Below, one piece after another: positions 17,556 to 26,208 of a stretch of DNA of 64,000 nt. The notes beneath the pieces were generated by a model. The model was not told where the DNA came from. It did no database searches and saw only the letters and a list, made by a program, of their open reading frames with translations. Numbering within the stretch: position 1 is the stretch's first letter; every line of letters starts with the position of its first letter. The position numbers and the translations under genes are program-made. The DNA is from an uncultured Erysipelotrichaceae bacterium (GTDB taxonomy: Bacteria; Bacillota_I; Bacilli_A; Erysipelotrichales; Coprobacillaceae), in the NCBI GenBank assembly GCA_910588075.1, contig CAJUOS010000005.1, positions 1 through 64,000 on the forward strand, written 5' to 3'.

Positions 17556-18260
17556 ATGAAAGTGATTATCGCTCCTAGTAAAACTATGAAATATCAAAAA
17601 AGTAATTTTGAATGTACTCCTTTACTGCATCCTAACGAAACAAATTATTTACATTCTATACTTATGAACTACAATGATGAAAAATTATGTGAATTAATGA
17701 AAATATCATATAAACAAGCTCTTAAAGTCTATGATTATTTTCATCAAGAATATCCTATTCACCCTGCCTTGTCTTTATATCAAGGCACAGTATTTAAACA
17801 ACTTCATTTAGAAATGTATGAGGAGCATTCACATTATCTTAATCAACATTTTAATATTTTATCTGCATATTATGGTATCTTAAAATATAATACTGGAATT
17901 ACTCCTTATCGCTTAGATATGACTATGAAACCTGATCATATTAATCTTTATGAGTATTGGTATACTCCTATTTATCAATATTTTGAAAATGAAGATTTGA
18001 TTATTTCTTTAGCATCTCAAGAGTTTACTTCTATGATTCATCATCCACATCTTTATTTTATTGATTTTATAGAAATGAAAAATGATAAGATAAGAAGAAA
18101 TGCTATGATTATTAAAAAAGCCAGAGGGAAAATGCTTAATCAAATGATTTTAAAAGAAATAACAACTTTAGATGAAATTAAAAATCTTAACATTAGTGGT
18201 TTTATATATGATAATACTTTAAGTTCTAATCAAACTCTTACATTTGTAAAAAAAGAATAG
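17556..18260 (+). CDS. yaaA: YaaA-family (DUF328) peroxide-stress protein
   Basis: YaaA in Escherichia coli lowers intracellular free iron during peroxide stress and binds DNA. The 234-residue product opens with the diagnostic MKVIIAPSKTMK and carries the further conserved blocks ALSLYQGTVFKQL, HFNILSAYYGILK and TGITPYRLDM, followed by the ASQEF box. Family length is about 240-260. The start is the ATG at 17556: the GTG nine bases upstream belongs to the ribosome-binding site GAGGTGA. It is transcribed alone, divergently from the NdpA-like gene, and ends in a hairpin shared with the converging Rpn-type gene. Confidence 0.9.
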   Translation: MKVIIAPSKTMKYQKSNFECTPLLHPNETNYLHSILMNYNDEKLCELMKISYKQALKVYDYFHQEYPIHPALSLYQGTVFKQLHLEMYEEHSHYLNQHFNILSAYYGILKYNTGITPYRLDMTMKPDHINLYEYWYTPIYQYFENEDLIISLASQEFTSMIHHPHLYFIDFIEMKNDKIRRNAMIIKKARGKMLNQMILKEITTLDEIKNLNISGFIYDNTLSSNQTLTFVKKE

Positions 18261-18282
18261 AAAAGTTAAATTTTCTATTCTT
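18253..18282 (-). terminator. Terminator between yaaA and the Rpn-type gene
   Basis: A perfect 12-bp stem AAGAATAGAAAA / TTTTCTATTCTT with a 6-base loop spans the stop codons of both converging genes. The T-run lies on the minus strand (seven T), so it is strongest for the Rpn-type gene. Confidence 0.75.
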
Positions 18283-19186
18283 ACATAAGCTTTTTAAATT
18301 CTTCATAATCAACTTGATTAATAATGTTATATATTTTATCAAGTTGCTCATCTTTACATTTTTCAATCCATTGAGTCTCTTCAACATTATAAAAAATTTG
18401 AATAAGTTTTTTAGCATTTACTATTTTTTCTTCATGTTTTCCTTGGCTTATTCCCTGATTCATTCCCTCATCTTTAGCTCTTTGCATCTTTGCTGCAATA
18501 AGACTTCTTTCCCTCTCTATTTCGTACGCCCTTATAAAGTCCTCACTCTCTATAAACTCTTCATGCATCTTTACCACTTCCCTTACTATCTCATTCATCT
18601 CACTAAATCTATGTACCTCATTATAATAAAACAAATAATTCAGTTGTTCCATCACTCCTAACTCTCTTTCCATTTCATACTCCTCCTTCATTTTCTCTAT
18701 CTGTAATATGATGGTCTTAACTCTATCTCCTTTGAAACTCCTATTCTCCTGCTCATCTGCTTTTCTGATATCATGTCTATATCTCTTCAACCCTTCTATT
18801 TCTCTTCCTGTATAAAGAATCAACTGGTAAACTGGTTTGATATTTTGCAGTTGTTTTCCTTTCTTCTCCTGTATATCTACTAGCCTTTCTCCATATCTCA
18901 TGAATCTAATCTGATCTTCCTCTTCTATGGGATTATTTTGCATCTCAAAATTATAGTATCTTCCTTTATTATCCTTTACAACAATATCCATAATTAACTT
19001 TTTGCCATCATAAGATGAATGATATGTTTCACCATTCTCTATGGTTGTATAGACAATAGAATTATCTTGAGAAATATACCGACAAAGAAATAACCTTAAA
19101 TTCTTATTATTGATAAGAAGATAATGAAAAAAATAATCATAACGATACAAAAGCATAAATGATTGAATGTGTTGATTGATATTCAT
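18281..19186 (-). CDS. Rpn-family PD-(D/E)XK nuclease (recombination-promoting nuclease/putative transposase)
   Basis: The 301-residue product matches the Rpn/PDDEXK_2 family. The nuclease core is visible near residues 65-85: Asp in LIMDIVVKD and the E-x-Q pair in YNFEMQ. Downstream come the family segments YGERLVD and PVYQLILYTG, a charged helical region, and a C-terminal part with GISQGKHEEK. Rpn proteins (RpnA-E of E. coli) are nicking endonucleases that stimulate RecA-independent recombination; the family often varies in copy number. The middle of the gene has much less A+T than its two ends and a strong purine bias on the coding strand. AAGGAGG precedes the ATG. Confidence 0.85.
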   Translation of the reverse strand: MNINQHIQSFMLLYRYDYFFHYLLINNKNLRLFLCRYISQDNSIVYTTIENGETYHSSYDGKKLIMDIVVKDNKGRYYNFEMQNNPIEEEDQIRFMRYGERLVDIQEKKGKQLQNIKPVYQLILYTGREIEGLKRYRHDIRKADEQENRSFKGDRVKTIILQIEKMKEEYEMERELGVMEQLNYLFYYNEVHRFSEMNEIVREVVKMHEEFIESEDFIRAYEIERERSLIAAKMQRAKDEGMNQGISQGKHEEKIVNAKKLIQIFYNVEETQWIEKCKDEQLDKIYNIINQVDYEEFKKLM

Positions 19187-19314
19187 AAAAAAACCTCCTT
19201 ACTCATATATACAAGATAAATCAACACATTTCTTCAACAAAATAAATATTTATACATATATTATAACATTTGACTTTATATATGCAAATAGCAAATATTA
19301 GCAATAAATAAAAA

Positions 19315-19328
19315 GACTCTATTGAGCC
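19315..19328 (-). terminator. Weak terminator after the DJ-1/PfpI gene
   Basis: Five-base-pair stem GGCTC / GAGTC with one G-U pair and a 4-base loop overlapping the stop codon, followed on the minus strand by TTTTTATTT. Confidence 0.45.
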
Positions 19329-19867
19329 TTTAAATAATGATATTGCATTCCTTTTATTATATCTTGAGAATCATAACCTAATTTTTCTAAAATCGTATAA
19401 GCAAACTCTAAAGCAGCTGCTGGTCCTCTTCCTGTAATAATATTTTGATCAACACAAACAAGTGTATCTTGGTATAAACCAGAAACAATTTCATTTTCAA
19501 AACCAGGATAACATGTATACTTTTTACCTTTCACTATCCCTGTTTTTTCAAGTGAGATTGGTCCTGCACAAATAGCAGCAATCCATTTCCCTTGACTATC
19601 AAAGTCTTTTAATAAATCACACACTCTTTGATCATCTCTTAACGAAGTTGCACCTGGTAATCCTCCTGGCAAAACAACCATATCTGCTTGGTAAACACTC
19701 TCATCAAAAATCTTATCCATTTGAATTTTAATTTGATGTGAACTTGTAACAATATTCGAATCCATTCCAATCATTTCACATGGTATTTTTGCTCTTCTTA
19801 AAACATCCACAACACTTAATGCTTCTAATTCTTCAAATCCATCTTTAAATAAAACAACAACTTTCAT
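19319..19867 (-). CDS. DJ-1/PfpI-family protein (YajL/ThiJ-like)
   Basis: Cytoplasmic protein of 182 residues of the DJ-1/PfpI superfamily, whose bacterial members act in protection from reactive carbonyl or oxidative damage; the exact activity is debated. The nucleophile Cys100 lies in IAAICAGP, the acidic partner in FKDGFEELEA, and the fold signature in VVLPGGLPGA. The start is the ATG at 19867, seven bases after AAAGGAG; the TTG at 19873 is too close to that site. Single gene with a weak terminator, divergent from the AI-2E-type transporter. Confidence 0.92.
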   Translation of the reverse strand: MKVVVLFKDGFEELEALSVVDVLRRAKIPCEMIGMDSNIVTSSHQIKIQMDKIFDESVYQADMVVLPGGLPGATSLRDDQRVCDLLKDFDSQGKWIAAICAGPISLEKTGIVKGKKYTCYPGFENEIVSGLYQDTLVCVDQNIITGRGPAAALEFAYTILEKLGYDSQDIIKGMQYHYLKAQ

Positions 19868-19998
19868 AATCAAACTCCTTTCTCTTTCTATATTATATTG
19901 TTATTTAAACTTGGTCAAATAAAAATGCTTTTTAATTATGCTTGACTACACTTTAAAATACTTTTGTGGTATGATTATTAAATAAAAGAGGTGGTTTC

Positions 19999-21207
19999 AT
20001 GATCGATAAAACACAAATCGTCAAAAACAATAAAACAATGCTTTATATTACTTATGCTATTGTATTAGCATTTATATTATTTAACTATAAAACTGTTCTC
20101 TCAACTGTTGCCTATATTTTATCTTTAGCTACACCTTTTTACATAGCTATTATTATTGCATTTATTTTAAATATTCCTATGAAAAAAATAGAGCAACTGT
20201 ATAGTAAAAAATTAAAAAAGAAAGGTTTATTAAGAGGACTTTCTATTGCTACAACACTTATTTTAGCAATTATTATTCTTATTCTATTTTTCTCATTTAT
20301 TATTCCAAAATTAGGAGAAAGTATCACACTTATTATTAGTAATATTTTTAATTACTCAAATCGTTTAGTTACTATGATTAATGATACTTTATTAAAATTT
20401 CATGTTAATTATGCTATTAATTATGAATCTATACAAGAAGCTCTTAATAATTTAGATTTAGCAAGCCTTCTATCTAGTAGTGGTAATTCTTTAGGAAGTG
20501 CTGGTATTAATTTACTTTCACAATCATTTGGAATTTTTGGTTTCTTTATTAATAGTATTACATCATTTATTATGTCTTTATATTTATTAGCAAATAAAGA
20601 AACACATATCAAACAACTAAAAAAAATAGTTACTTTTATCTTTGGGTATAAAGAATCAGTTATAATTTTTGATATTGGTGCTGAAGCTAATCATTATTTT
20701 AATGGTTTTGTTTCTGGTCAACTATTAGAATGCTGCATCCTTGCTATATTAATGTATTCTGGTTTTAGATTAACTGGTATGCCATTTGCTGAATTACTTG
20801 CTATTATTATTGGTTTAGCAAGTCTTGTTCCAATGTTTGGTGGTTTTGTTGGGTTTGGTATAAGTTTTATTCTCATATTGGCTGTTGATCCTGCAAAAGC
20901 TATCATATTTGCATTATGCTTTGTTGTTATTCAACAATTTGAATCTAACCTTATTTATCCACGAGTTGTTGGTGGTGCAGTAGGAATATCTGGATTATAT
21001 GTTTTATTAGCATTAATTGTTTTTGGAAATTTATTTGGTTTCTTTGGTCTACTTATTGCTGTTCCAAGTATGGCTCTTATTTATGCTGTTGGTAGTCGTG
21101 TTATTAATATTGGATTATATCGCAAAAGAATTGAAATAACAGATAAATCTATTAAAAAGTTAGAAGATGTAGATGAGGATACTCCTCATGTTTATCGTGG
21201 TATGTAA
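19999..21207 (+). CDS. AI-2E family transporter
   Basis: Integral membrane protein of the TqsA/YhhQ-like AI-2E transporter family (PF01594), 402 residues with about eight hydrophobic segments and the long hydrophilic stretch between segments 3 and 4 that is typical for the family. The C-terminal block QQFESNLIYPRVVGGAVGISG is the most conserved part. Members export small molecules or act as Na+/H+ antiporters; AI-2 export is shown only for TqsA. GAGGTGG precedes the ATG. A paralogue lies at 55222-56361. Confidence 0.9.
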   Translation: MIDKTQIVKNNKTMLYITYAIVLAFILFNYKTVLSTVAYILSLATPFYIAIIIAFILNIPMKKIEQLYSKKLKKKGLLRGLSIATTLILAIIILILFFSFIIPKLGESITLIISNIFNYSNRLVTMINDTLLKFHVNYAINYESIQEALNNLDLASLLSSSGNSLGSAGINLLSQSFGIFGFFINSITSFIMSLYLLANKETHIKQLKKIVTFIFGYKESVIIFDIGAEANHYFNGFVSGQLLECCILAILMYSGFRLTGMPFAELLAIIIGLASLVPMFGGFVGFGISFILILAVDPAKAIIFALCFVVIQQFESNLIYPRVVGGAVGISGLYVLLALIVFGNLFGFFGLLIAVPSMALIYAVGSRVINIGLYRKRIEITDKSIKKLEDVDEDTPHVYRGM

Positions 21208-21209
21208 AA

Positions 21210-21240
21210 GACAGTTCATAATGAACTGTCTTTTTATTTT
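21210..21240. terminator. Bidirectional terminator between AI-2E transporter and nitroreductase genes
   Basis: A perfect 9-bp stem GACAGTTCA / TGAACTGTC with a 3-base loop, flanked by an A-run and a T-run, lies between two converging genes and serves both strands. Confidence 0.9.
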
Positions 21241-21968
21241 AACCAGTATTCTAAGATTGCTCTCGCAGAACGATTCATTTCATGTCTAAATTCTGCATAA
21301 AACTTTCTTTTTGCAAAGCTTTCAATATACTTTCCTAAATCTTCTTCTGTTTTATGTGATTGTTTCATAAACATTTGTTTTGTTTCTTCTAATGATTTTT
21401 GTTGATATCCATTAATATGTACCATATCTTCTAAATCAAAACGTTGTGGCTTTTGGCGATCTTTTTGTTGTTGAGTTGGTTTTCCAAATACAACCATAAC
21501 ATATGGAACTGCATATTTTGGTAAATTTAATAGTTTTTGATTTTCTTCAAAATTTTCTAAAATATCTCCAATATAACAAGATCCAATTCCCATAGATTCA
21601 GCTGCAACAACAGCATTTTGTGCAGCAATGATACAATCCTGTGTTGCTAAAAACAAGTCTGATTCTTCTAATTTAGGAATATTTGGAGTATATTCTTTAA
21701 ACATATCATACCATTTTTGATAATCTGCTAAAAAGATAAGAACAAGAGGTGCTTTTGCTATAAAGGGTTGATTATCACATCTTTTAGCCAATTCATCTTT
21801 TAATGCTTGATCTTGAACATCTATAATTGAATACAAAGCCATATTTCCTGCAGTTGGTGCTTGTAATGCTGATTCTAATATCACTCTTTTTTCCTTTTCT
21901 GTAATTTCTTCATCAGTATATACTCTTACTGATTTACGTGAGTATAGTTCTTTAATTGTTTGATTCAT
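21234..21968 (-). CDS. Nitroreductase-family NAD(P)H:FMN oxidoreductase
   Basis: FMN-dependent oxidoreductase of 244 residues, similar to the NfsA/FRP group. The N-terminal YSRKSVRVYTDE block (Arg-Ser-x-Arg FMN phosphate binding), SALQAPTAGNMALYS, the ESMGIGSCYIGDI segment and VPYVMVVFGKPTQ are all typical. The C-terminal extension with KPQRFDLEDMVH also fits the NfsA-like subgroup. The physiological substrate is not predictable. AAAGGAGATG precedes the ATG. Single gene, divergent from pepT. Confidence 0.9.
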   Translation of the reverse strand: MNQTIKELYSRKSVRVYTDEEITEKEKRVILESALQAPTAGNMALYSIIDVQDQALKDELAKRCDNQPFIAKAPLVLIFLADYQKWYDMFKEYTPNIPKLEESDLFLATQDCIIAAQNAVVAAESMGIGSCYIGDILENFEENQKLLNLPKYAVPYVMVVFGKPTQQQKDRQKPQRFDLEDMVHINGYQQKSLEETKQMFMKQSHKTEEDLGKYIESFAKRKFYAEFRHEMNRSARAILEYWLK

Positions 21969-22049
21969 AATTTCATCTCCTTTGTTTTATTATAGCATAG
22001 ATAAATATTGATTTTCCATGTATAATAGAAAAGAAAGTGAGGTAATAAA

Positions 22050-23276
22050 ATGAATATAAAAGAAAGATTTTTAAAATATGTGAGTTTTGATACTCAATCA
22101 GACCCACAGTCAACAACAACACCATCATCAAAAAACCAATTGATACTTGCTGAATATTTAAAAGATGAACTTATGTCTTTAGGAGTACCCCATGTAGAAT
22201 TAGATTCATCTGGTATTGTTTATGCAACTATCCCTTCAAATAATGGTAATAAAGGAGATATTATTGGATTAATTGCACATATGGATACCTCTCCAGATGC
22301 TTCTGGTAAAGATATTCAAACACAAATTATTGAAGATTATCAAGGAAATCCTATTGTACTTAATCAAGATAAAAAACTTGTACTTGATCCTCAAGAATTT
22401 CCTGATTTAAGTGATTTAATTCATCATACATTAATCACAACTGATGGAACAACTTTATTAGGAGCTGATGATAAAGCTGGTGTAGCTATTATTGTACAAG
22501 TGGCTCAATATATTTTACAACATCCTGAATTCAAACATAATGATATACAAATCGCATTTACTCCAGATGAAGAAGTTGGGCGAGGAACTGATTGTTTTAA
22601 TGTTCAAAAGTTCCATGCTGATTATGCTTATACCATTGATGGCGGAAATATTGCGGAACTTGAATATGAAAACTTTAATGCATTTAGTGCTATTGTAAAA
22701 GTTCATGGTAGAAGTATTCATCCTGGATATGCTAAAAATAAAATGATTAATTCTTTAAGAGTAGCATATGAATTTGATAATTTACTTCCTGTTCATGAAA
22801 GACCTGAAGCAACTTCTGATTATGAAGGTTTTGCTCATTTACATGATCTTAATGGGAATTGTGAAGAAACAGTTATGGAATATATTATTAGAAACCATGA
22901 TTTAGATCTTGCTAAAAAGCAATGTCAAAATTTTAAAGATATTGCAGAGTTTCTAAATAAAAAATATGGATATACAATTATTGAAGTTGAGATTGAAGAA
23001 AGTTATCTTAATATGAAAGAACATATGCTTAACCATATGTACATTATTGATTATGCAAAACAAGCATTATCTGATTGTGGTATTGAACCACGTACAATTC
23101 CTATCCGTGGTGGTACTGATGGTGCTAGATTAACTTATATGGGACTTCCTTGTCCTAACTTAGGTACAGGTGGATATAATTGTCATGGACCTTATGAATT
23201 TGTTTCATTAACAATGATGGAAAAACAAGTAGAGGTTTTATTAAAATTGATTTCAAATAATGTAAAGGAGAAATAA
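22050..23276 (+). CDS. pepT: Peptidase T (tripeptide aminopeptidase)
   Basis: Zinc-dependent M20B peptidase that removes the N-terminal residue of tripeptides in the cytoplasm. The 408 residues have the standard metal set: His and Asp in IAHMDTSPDASG, the bridging Asp in GADDKAG, Glu pair in TPDEEVGRG, Asp in YTIDGG and the late His in GYNCHGPYEF. GAGGTAA precedes the ATG. The ribosome-binding site of the following aminotransferase gene lies in its last codons, and only one base separates the two genes, so they form an operon for peptide and amino acid use. Confidence 0.97.
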   Translation: MNIKERFLKYVSFDTQSDPQSTTTPSSKNQLILAEYLKDELMSLGVPHVELDSSGIVYATIPSNNGNKGDIIGLIAHMDTSPDASGKDIQTQIIEDYQGNPIVLNQDKKLVLDPQEFPDLSDLIHHTLITTDGTTLLGADDKAGVAIIVQVAQYILQHPEFKHNDIQIAFTPDEEVGRGTDCFNVQKFHADYAYTIDGGNIAELEYENFNAFSAIVKVHGRSIHPGYAKNKMINSLRVAYEFDNLLPVHERPEATSDYEGFAHLHDLNGNCEETVMEYIIRNHDLDLAKKQCQNFKDIAEFLNKKYGYTIIEVEIEESYLNMKEHMLNHMYIIDYAKQALSDCGIEPRTIPIRGGTDGARLTYMGLPCPNLGTGGYNCHGPYEFVSLTMMEKQVEVLLKLISNNVKEK

Positions 23277-23277
23277 G

Positions 23278-24498
23278 ATGAGTATTAAAGAAAAAATGAA
23301 TCATCGTTTTGGTGATTTACAAGGTGGACTTTTTACTAAAGTAACAAAAGCTGATGTAGGTGAAAATGTTGGAAACCTTATTGCACAGGGATATACAATG
23401 ATGTCTTGGGCTGATCCTTTCTTCCCTGATCCATCTATTCCCGCTTCTGTTGAAAAAACAATGATTGATGAGATTAAGAGTGGCTTCCCTTCACATTATA
23501 CTATGCCTATGGGAGATAGAAAGTTAAGAGAAACAATTGCCAAGAGAATTAAAGAGAACTATCAATTAGAACTTGATCCAAGCCGTAATATTTTAATTAC
23601 ACCAGGTTCAGATTCAGGTTTATTATATGCTATGCTTCCTTTTTTAAGTGAAGGCGATGAAGTTCTTATTCCTGATCCAAGTTATCCTTCTAACTTTTTA
23701 AATGCAAAACTTTGTGGAGCAAAAGCTATTCATGTTCCACTATATTCAAAGAATAATTATCAAATTGATATTCAAGAATTTGAAAAACGTATAACAAATC
23801 ATACAAAAATGGTTGTTATTACACATCCAAACAATCCTACTGGAACTGTTTTTAATAAGAAATCATTAATGGATTTATGTGATTTCATTAAAAAATATGA
23901 TTTAGTTCTTGTATGTGATCAAGCCTTTGAAGATCATATTTATGATGATAATGAAATGATAGCTCCTATGACTATTGATGGTATGTTTGAAAGAACAATT
24001 ACAACTTTCTCAATATCTAAAGGTCTAGGATTATCTGGATTGAGAGTGGGATATATTGTTGCTGATGATCAATTAATGGATGTTTATTATGGAGGAACTG
24101 TTAATGTATTGGGTGCTACTAATACTTTAGCTCAAAAAGCTGCTATTACTGCTCTAGAAGATGAAAGTATTTTAAAAGATTATCATGAACGTTTACTCAA
24201 AAGAAGAAATATTGCATATGAAGTTTTTTCTTCAATTCCTCATGTAAAAGTATTAAAACCAGAAAGTGGTATCCTTTCTTGGTTAGATGTTTCTCAACTT
24301 GGAACAAGTCAAGAGGTTGCAGCATATATCTTAGAACATGCTCATATTTCGGTTAACGAAGGCACACCATATGGAGAACAAGGTGAGGGATATTTAAGAA
24401 TTGTTCATGCTTGTTTAGCAGATGATAATAAAGCAAGAGAAGCTTTCTTAAAAATAAAAGAATGTCTTATTAAACTTGCTAAGGAAAAAGGATTATAA
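23278..24498 (+). CDS. PLP-dependent aminotransferase, class I/II
   Basis: Fold-type I aminotransferase of 406 residues. It shows TPGSDSGLLYAML, HPNNPTGTVF for the Asn that contacts PLP, CDQAFEDHIY, and the PLP lysine in SISKGLGLSGLRVGY. The C-terminal Arg for the substrate carboxylate is in GYLRIVHA. The class includes aspartate, aromatic, alanine and LL-diaminopimelate enzymes and the sequence does not settle which. It is coupled to pepT, with AAGGAG inside the pepT end, which suggests breakdown of amino acids freed from peptides. Confidence 0.88.
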   Translation: MSIKEKMNHRFGDLQGGLFTKVTKADVGENVGNLIAQGYTMMSWADPFFPDPSIPASVEKTMIDEIKSGFPSHYTMPMGDRKLRETIAKRIKENYQLELDPSRNILITPGSDSGLLYAMLPFLSEGDEVLIPDPSYPSNFLNAKLCGAKAIHVPLYSKNNYQIDIQEFEKRITNHTKMVVITHPNNPTGTVFNKKSLMDLCDFIKKYDLVLVCDQAFEDHIYDDNEMIAPMTIDGMFERTITTFSISKGLGLSGLRVGYIVADDQLMDVYYGGTVNVLGATNTLAQKAAITALEDESILKDYHERLLKRRNIAYEVFSSIPHVKVLKPESGILSWLDVSQLGTSQEVAAYILEHAHISVNEGTPYGEQGEGYLRIVHACLADDNKAREAFLKIKECLIKLAKEKGL

Positions 24499-24523
24499 TA
24501 AAAATTTCTATATCTTAGAAAAG

Positions 24524-24554
24524 AAAGGATAATTAATACATCAATTATCCTTTT
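24524..24554. terminator. Bidirectional terminator between aminotransferase and LysR genes
   Basis: Eleven-base-pair stem AAAGGATAATT / AATTATCCTTT with an 8-base loop between converging genes; T-rich sequence follows on both strands. Confidence 0.85.
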
Positions 24555-25379
24555 CTATTTCACTATTTTCAAATATTTAATAAACTCTTGGATAAGAGGA
24601 TTTGAGTTTTTCTTTTGATATATTGCATAAATCTTTTCTTCCATATCTTTAACAGGGATACCAACCAGATAATCTTGAAATTGTGTATAATGAATTGCAA
24701 ATTCAGGTAAAAGTGCTGTCCCTTTTCCTTCTAATATCAGTAATAGCAAATGATCTAAAGGTATGGATTCACCATGCTCGCAATACAATCCTTGTGTATC
24801 ATACATAATATCTAAATTTAAAAGCTCACTTTTTTCTAAATATTGTTTTTTTGCATAGGGAGAGTCTTTTCTTACAAAGACCATTATAGGAACTTTACAT
24901 ATAATTAAATTTTCATAATCAGGACTATCAAAATAACGATGAGTTAATATCATATCTACTTGTTCATTCAATAATTTTTCTCTTAAAATATAACTAATTC
25001 CACTATCAAAACTCATATGATATTGTGGATGTTCTCTATAAAATTCATTCACAATTGAAACAAAAAATGTACGTTCAAGCCCATTAACATATCCTAATCT
25101 TAAATTTCCTTTTTCTCCAAACTTTAAATCTTTTATTCTTTTTTGACAATTTTCTATTCTGCATAATATATCCAAACTTTCTCCTAAAAGTATTTCTCCT
25201 GCCATTGTCAATTTTACACACTTATTATTTCTGATGAAAAGTTTTGTTCCTAGTTCTTCTTCTAATAAATTGATTTGTTTAGTTACAGCACTTTGTGAAA
25301 CATATAATTGTTGTGATGCTTTTGTATAATTTAATGTTTTAGCTACTTTTACAAAATATTCTATTTGTTTAATATTCAT
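24555..25379 (-). CDS. LysR-family transcriptional regulator
   Basis: The 274 residues have the LysR winged helix at the N-terminus (MNIKQIEYFVKVAKTLNYTKASQQLYVSQSAVTKQINLLEEELG) shown here by its ends MNIKQIEYF and LLEEELGTKLF, then a linker and a co-inducer domain starting at KGNLRLGYV near residue 90. The protein is somewhat shorter than typical LysR regulators of about 300 residues. AAGGAGGTA precedes the ATG. It is divergent from the membrane-protein gene at 25486, a usual arrangement for a LysR target, so that gene is the first candidate for control. Confidence 0.92.
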   Translation of the reverse strand: MNIKQIEYFVKVAKTLNYTKASQQLYVSQSAVTKQINLLEEELGTKLFIRNNKCVKLTMAGEILLGESLDILCRIENCQKRIKDLKFGEKGNLRLGYVNGLERTFFVSIVNEFYREHPQYHMSFDSGISYILREKLLNEQVDMILTHRYFDSPDYENLIICKVPIMVFVRKDSPYAKKQYLEKSELLNLDIMYDTQGLYCEHGESIPLDHLLLLILEGKGTALLPEFAIHYTQFQDYLVGIPVKDMEEKIYAIYQKKNSNPLIQEFIKYLKIVK

Positions 25380-25485
25380 TAAGTACCTCCTTATTATTCC
25401 AAAAAATCATAATATAATGAATTTAATATATTTTAACATTTTATTATTTTATTATAAACTATATAACATCAAACAGGAGGTTATT

Positions 25486-26097
25486 ATGAAAAAAATTATT
25501 TATTATTTCATTGGTTTAAATCTTATTGCTTTTGCAGTTGTTTTAAATATTCGTTTTGATTTTGGTGTTGCTGCATTTAGCTCAGTTATGTACTCAATAT
25601 CTAAAATTTATAATATTTCTTTAGGAACAGCATCTATTATATGTTACTTACTATTTGTTATAATTCAATGTATATTATCAAAAAAAATAACTTTAACTTA
25701 TATTTTAGAAATTCCTTTATCTTTTGTATTTGGATGGCTAACAGATATGTATGATTTGATTATTCCATCATTACAATTAAATATATTTATCACATTTCTA
25801 CTATTTAGCCTTACAATGTTTATAACAGCTTTAGGGGTTTATTTTTGTGTAAAAAGTAATCTCATATTAACTCCTCCTGATGGAATTGTAAAAACAATCT
25901 CTGATGTCTTTGATATCGCTTTTTCTAAAGTTAAAAATATCTTTGATGTTTCATTAGTATTTATTTCTATTCTTTTATGCTTAATCAATCATTGTCCATT
26001 TTATGGTATTGGAATTGGAACTTTATTAACAGCTCTATTTATTGGAAGAATTATTAATTTATATGAAATATATCTTCCTCTTGAATTTATGGAATAA
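25486..26097 (+). CDS. YczE/YyaS/YitT-type membrane protein (DUF6198-like)
   Basis: Integral membrane protein of 203 residues with about five hydrophobic segments. The motifs IYNISLGTASIICYLLF, FGWLTDMYD, PPDGIVK and YGIGIGTLLTALFIGR resemble the YczE/YyaS/YitT group of membrane proteins of unknown function. I start at the ATG at 25486 because AGGAGG stands seven bases before it; the frame extends upstream to 25417 without such a site. It is divergent from the LysR gene and ends in a shared terminator. Function is not known for the family. Confidence 0.75.
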   Translation: MKKIIYYFIGLNLIAFAVVLNIRFDFGVAAFSSVMYSISKIYNISLGTASIICYLLFVIIQCILSKKITLTYILEIPLSFVFGWLTDMYDLIIPSLQLNIFITFLLFSLTMFITALGVYFCVKSNLILTPPDGIVKTISDVFDIAFSKVKNIFDVSLVFISILLCLINHCPFYGIGIGTLLTALFIGRIINLYEIYLPLEFME

Positions 26098-26160
26098 CTT
26101 TTTACTTATAAATATCTTGTTTTTAAATACTTCTAATTTTTAAAGCAATACATAAATATT

Positions 26161-26207
26161 AAAAAGCTATACTATAAACCTTATTTTGTCTATAATATAG
26201 CTTTTTT
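26161..26207. terminator. Bidirectional terminator between the YczE-type gene and the M24 gene
   Basis: Eleven-base-pair stem AAAAAGCTATA / TATAGCTTTTT closing an unusually long AT-rich loop of 24 bases, with T-runs on both strands. Confidence 0.75.
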
Positions 26208-26208
26208 C

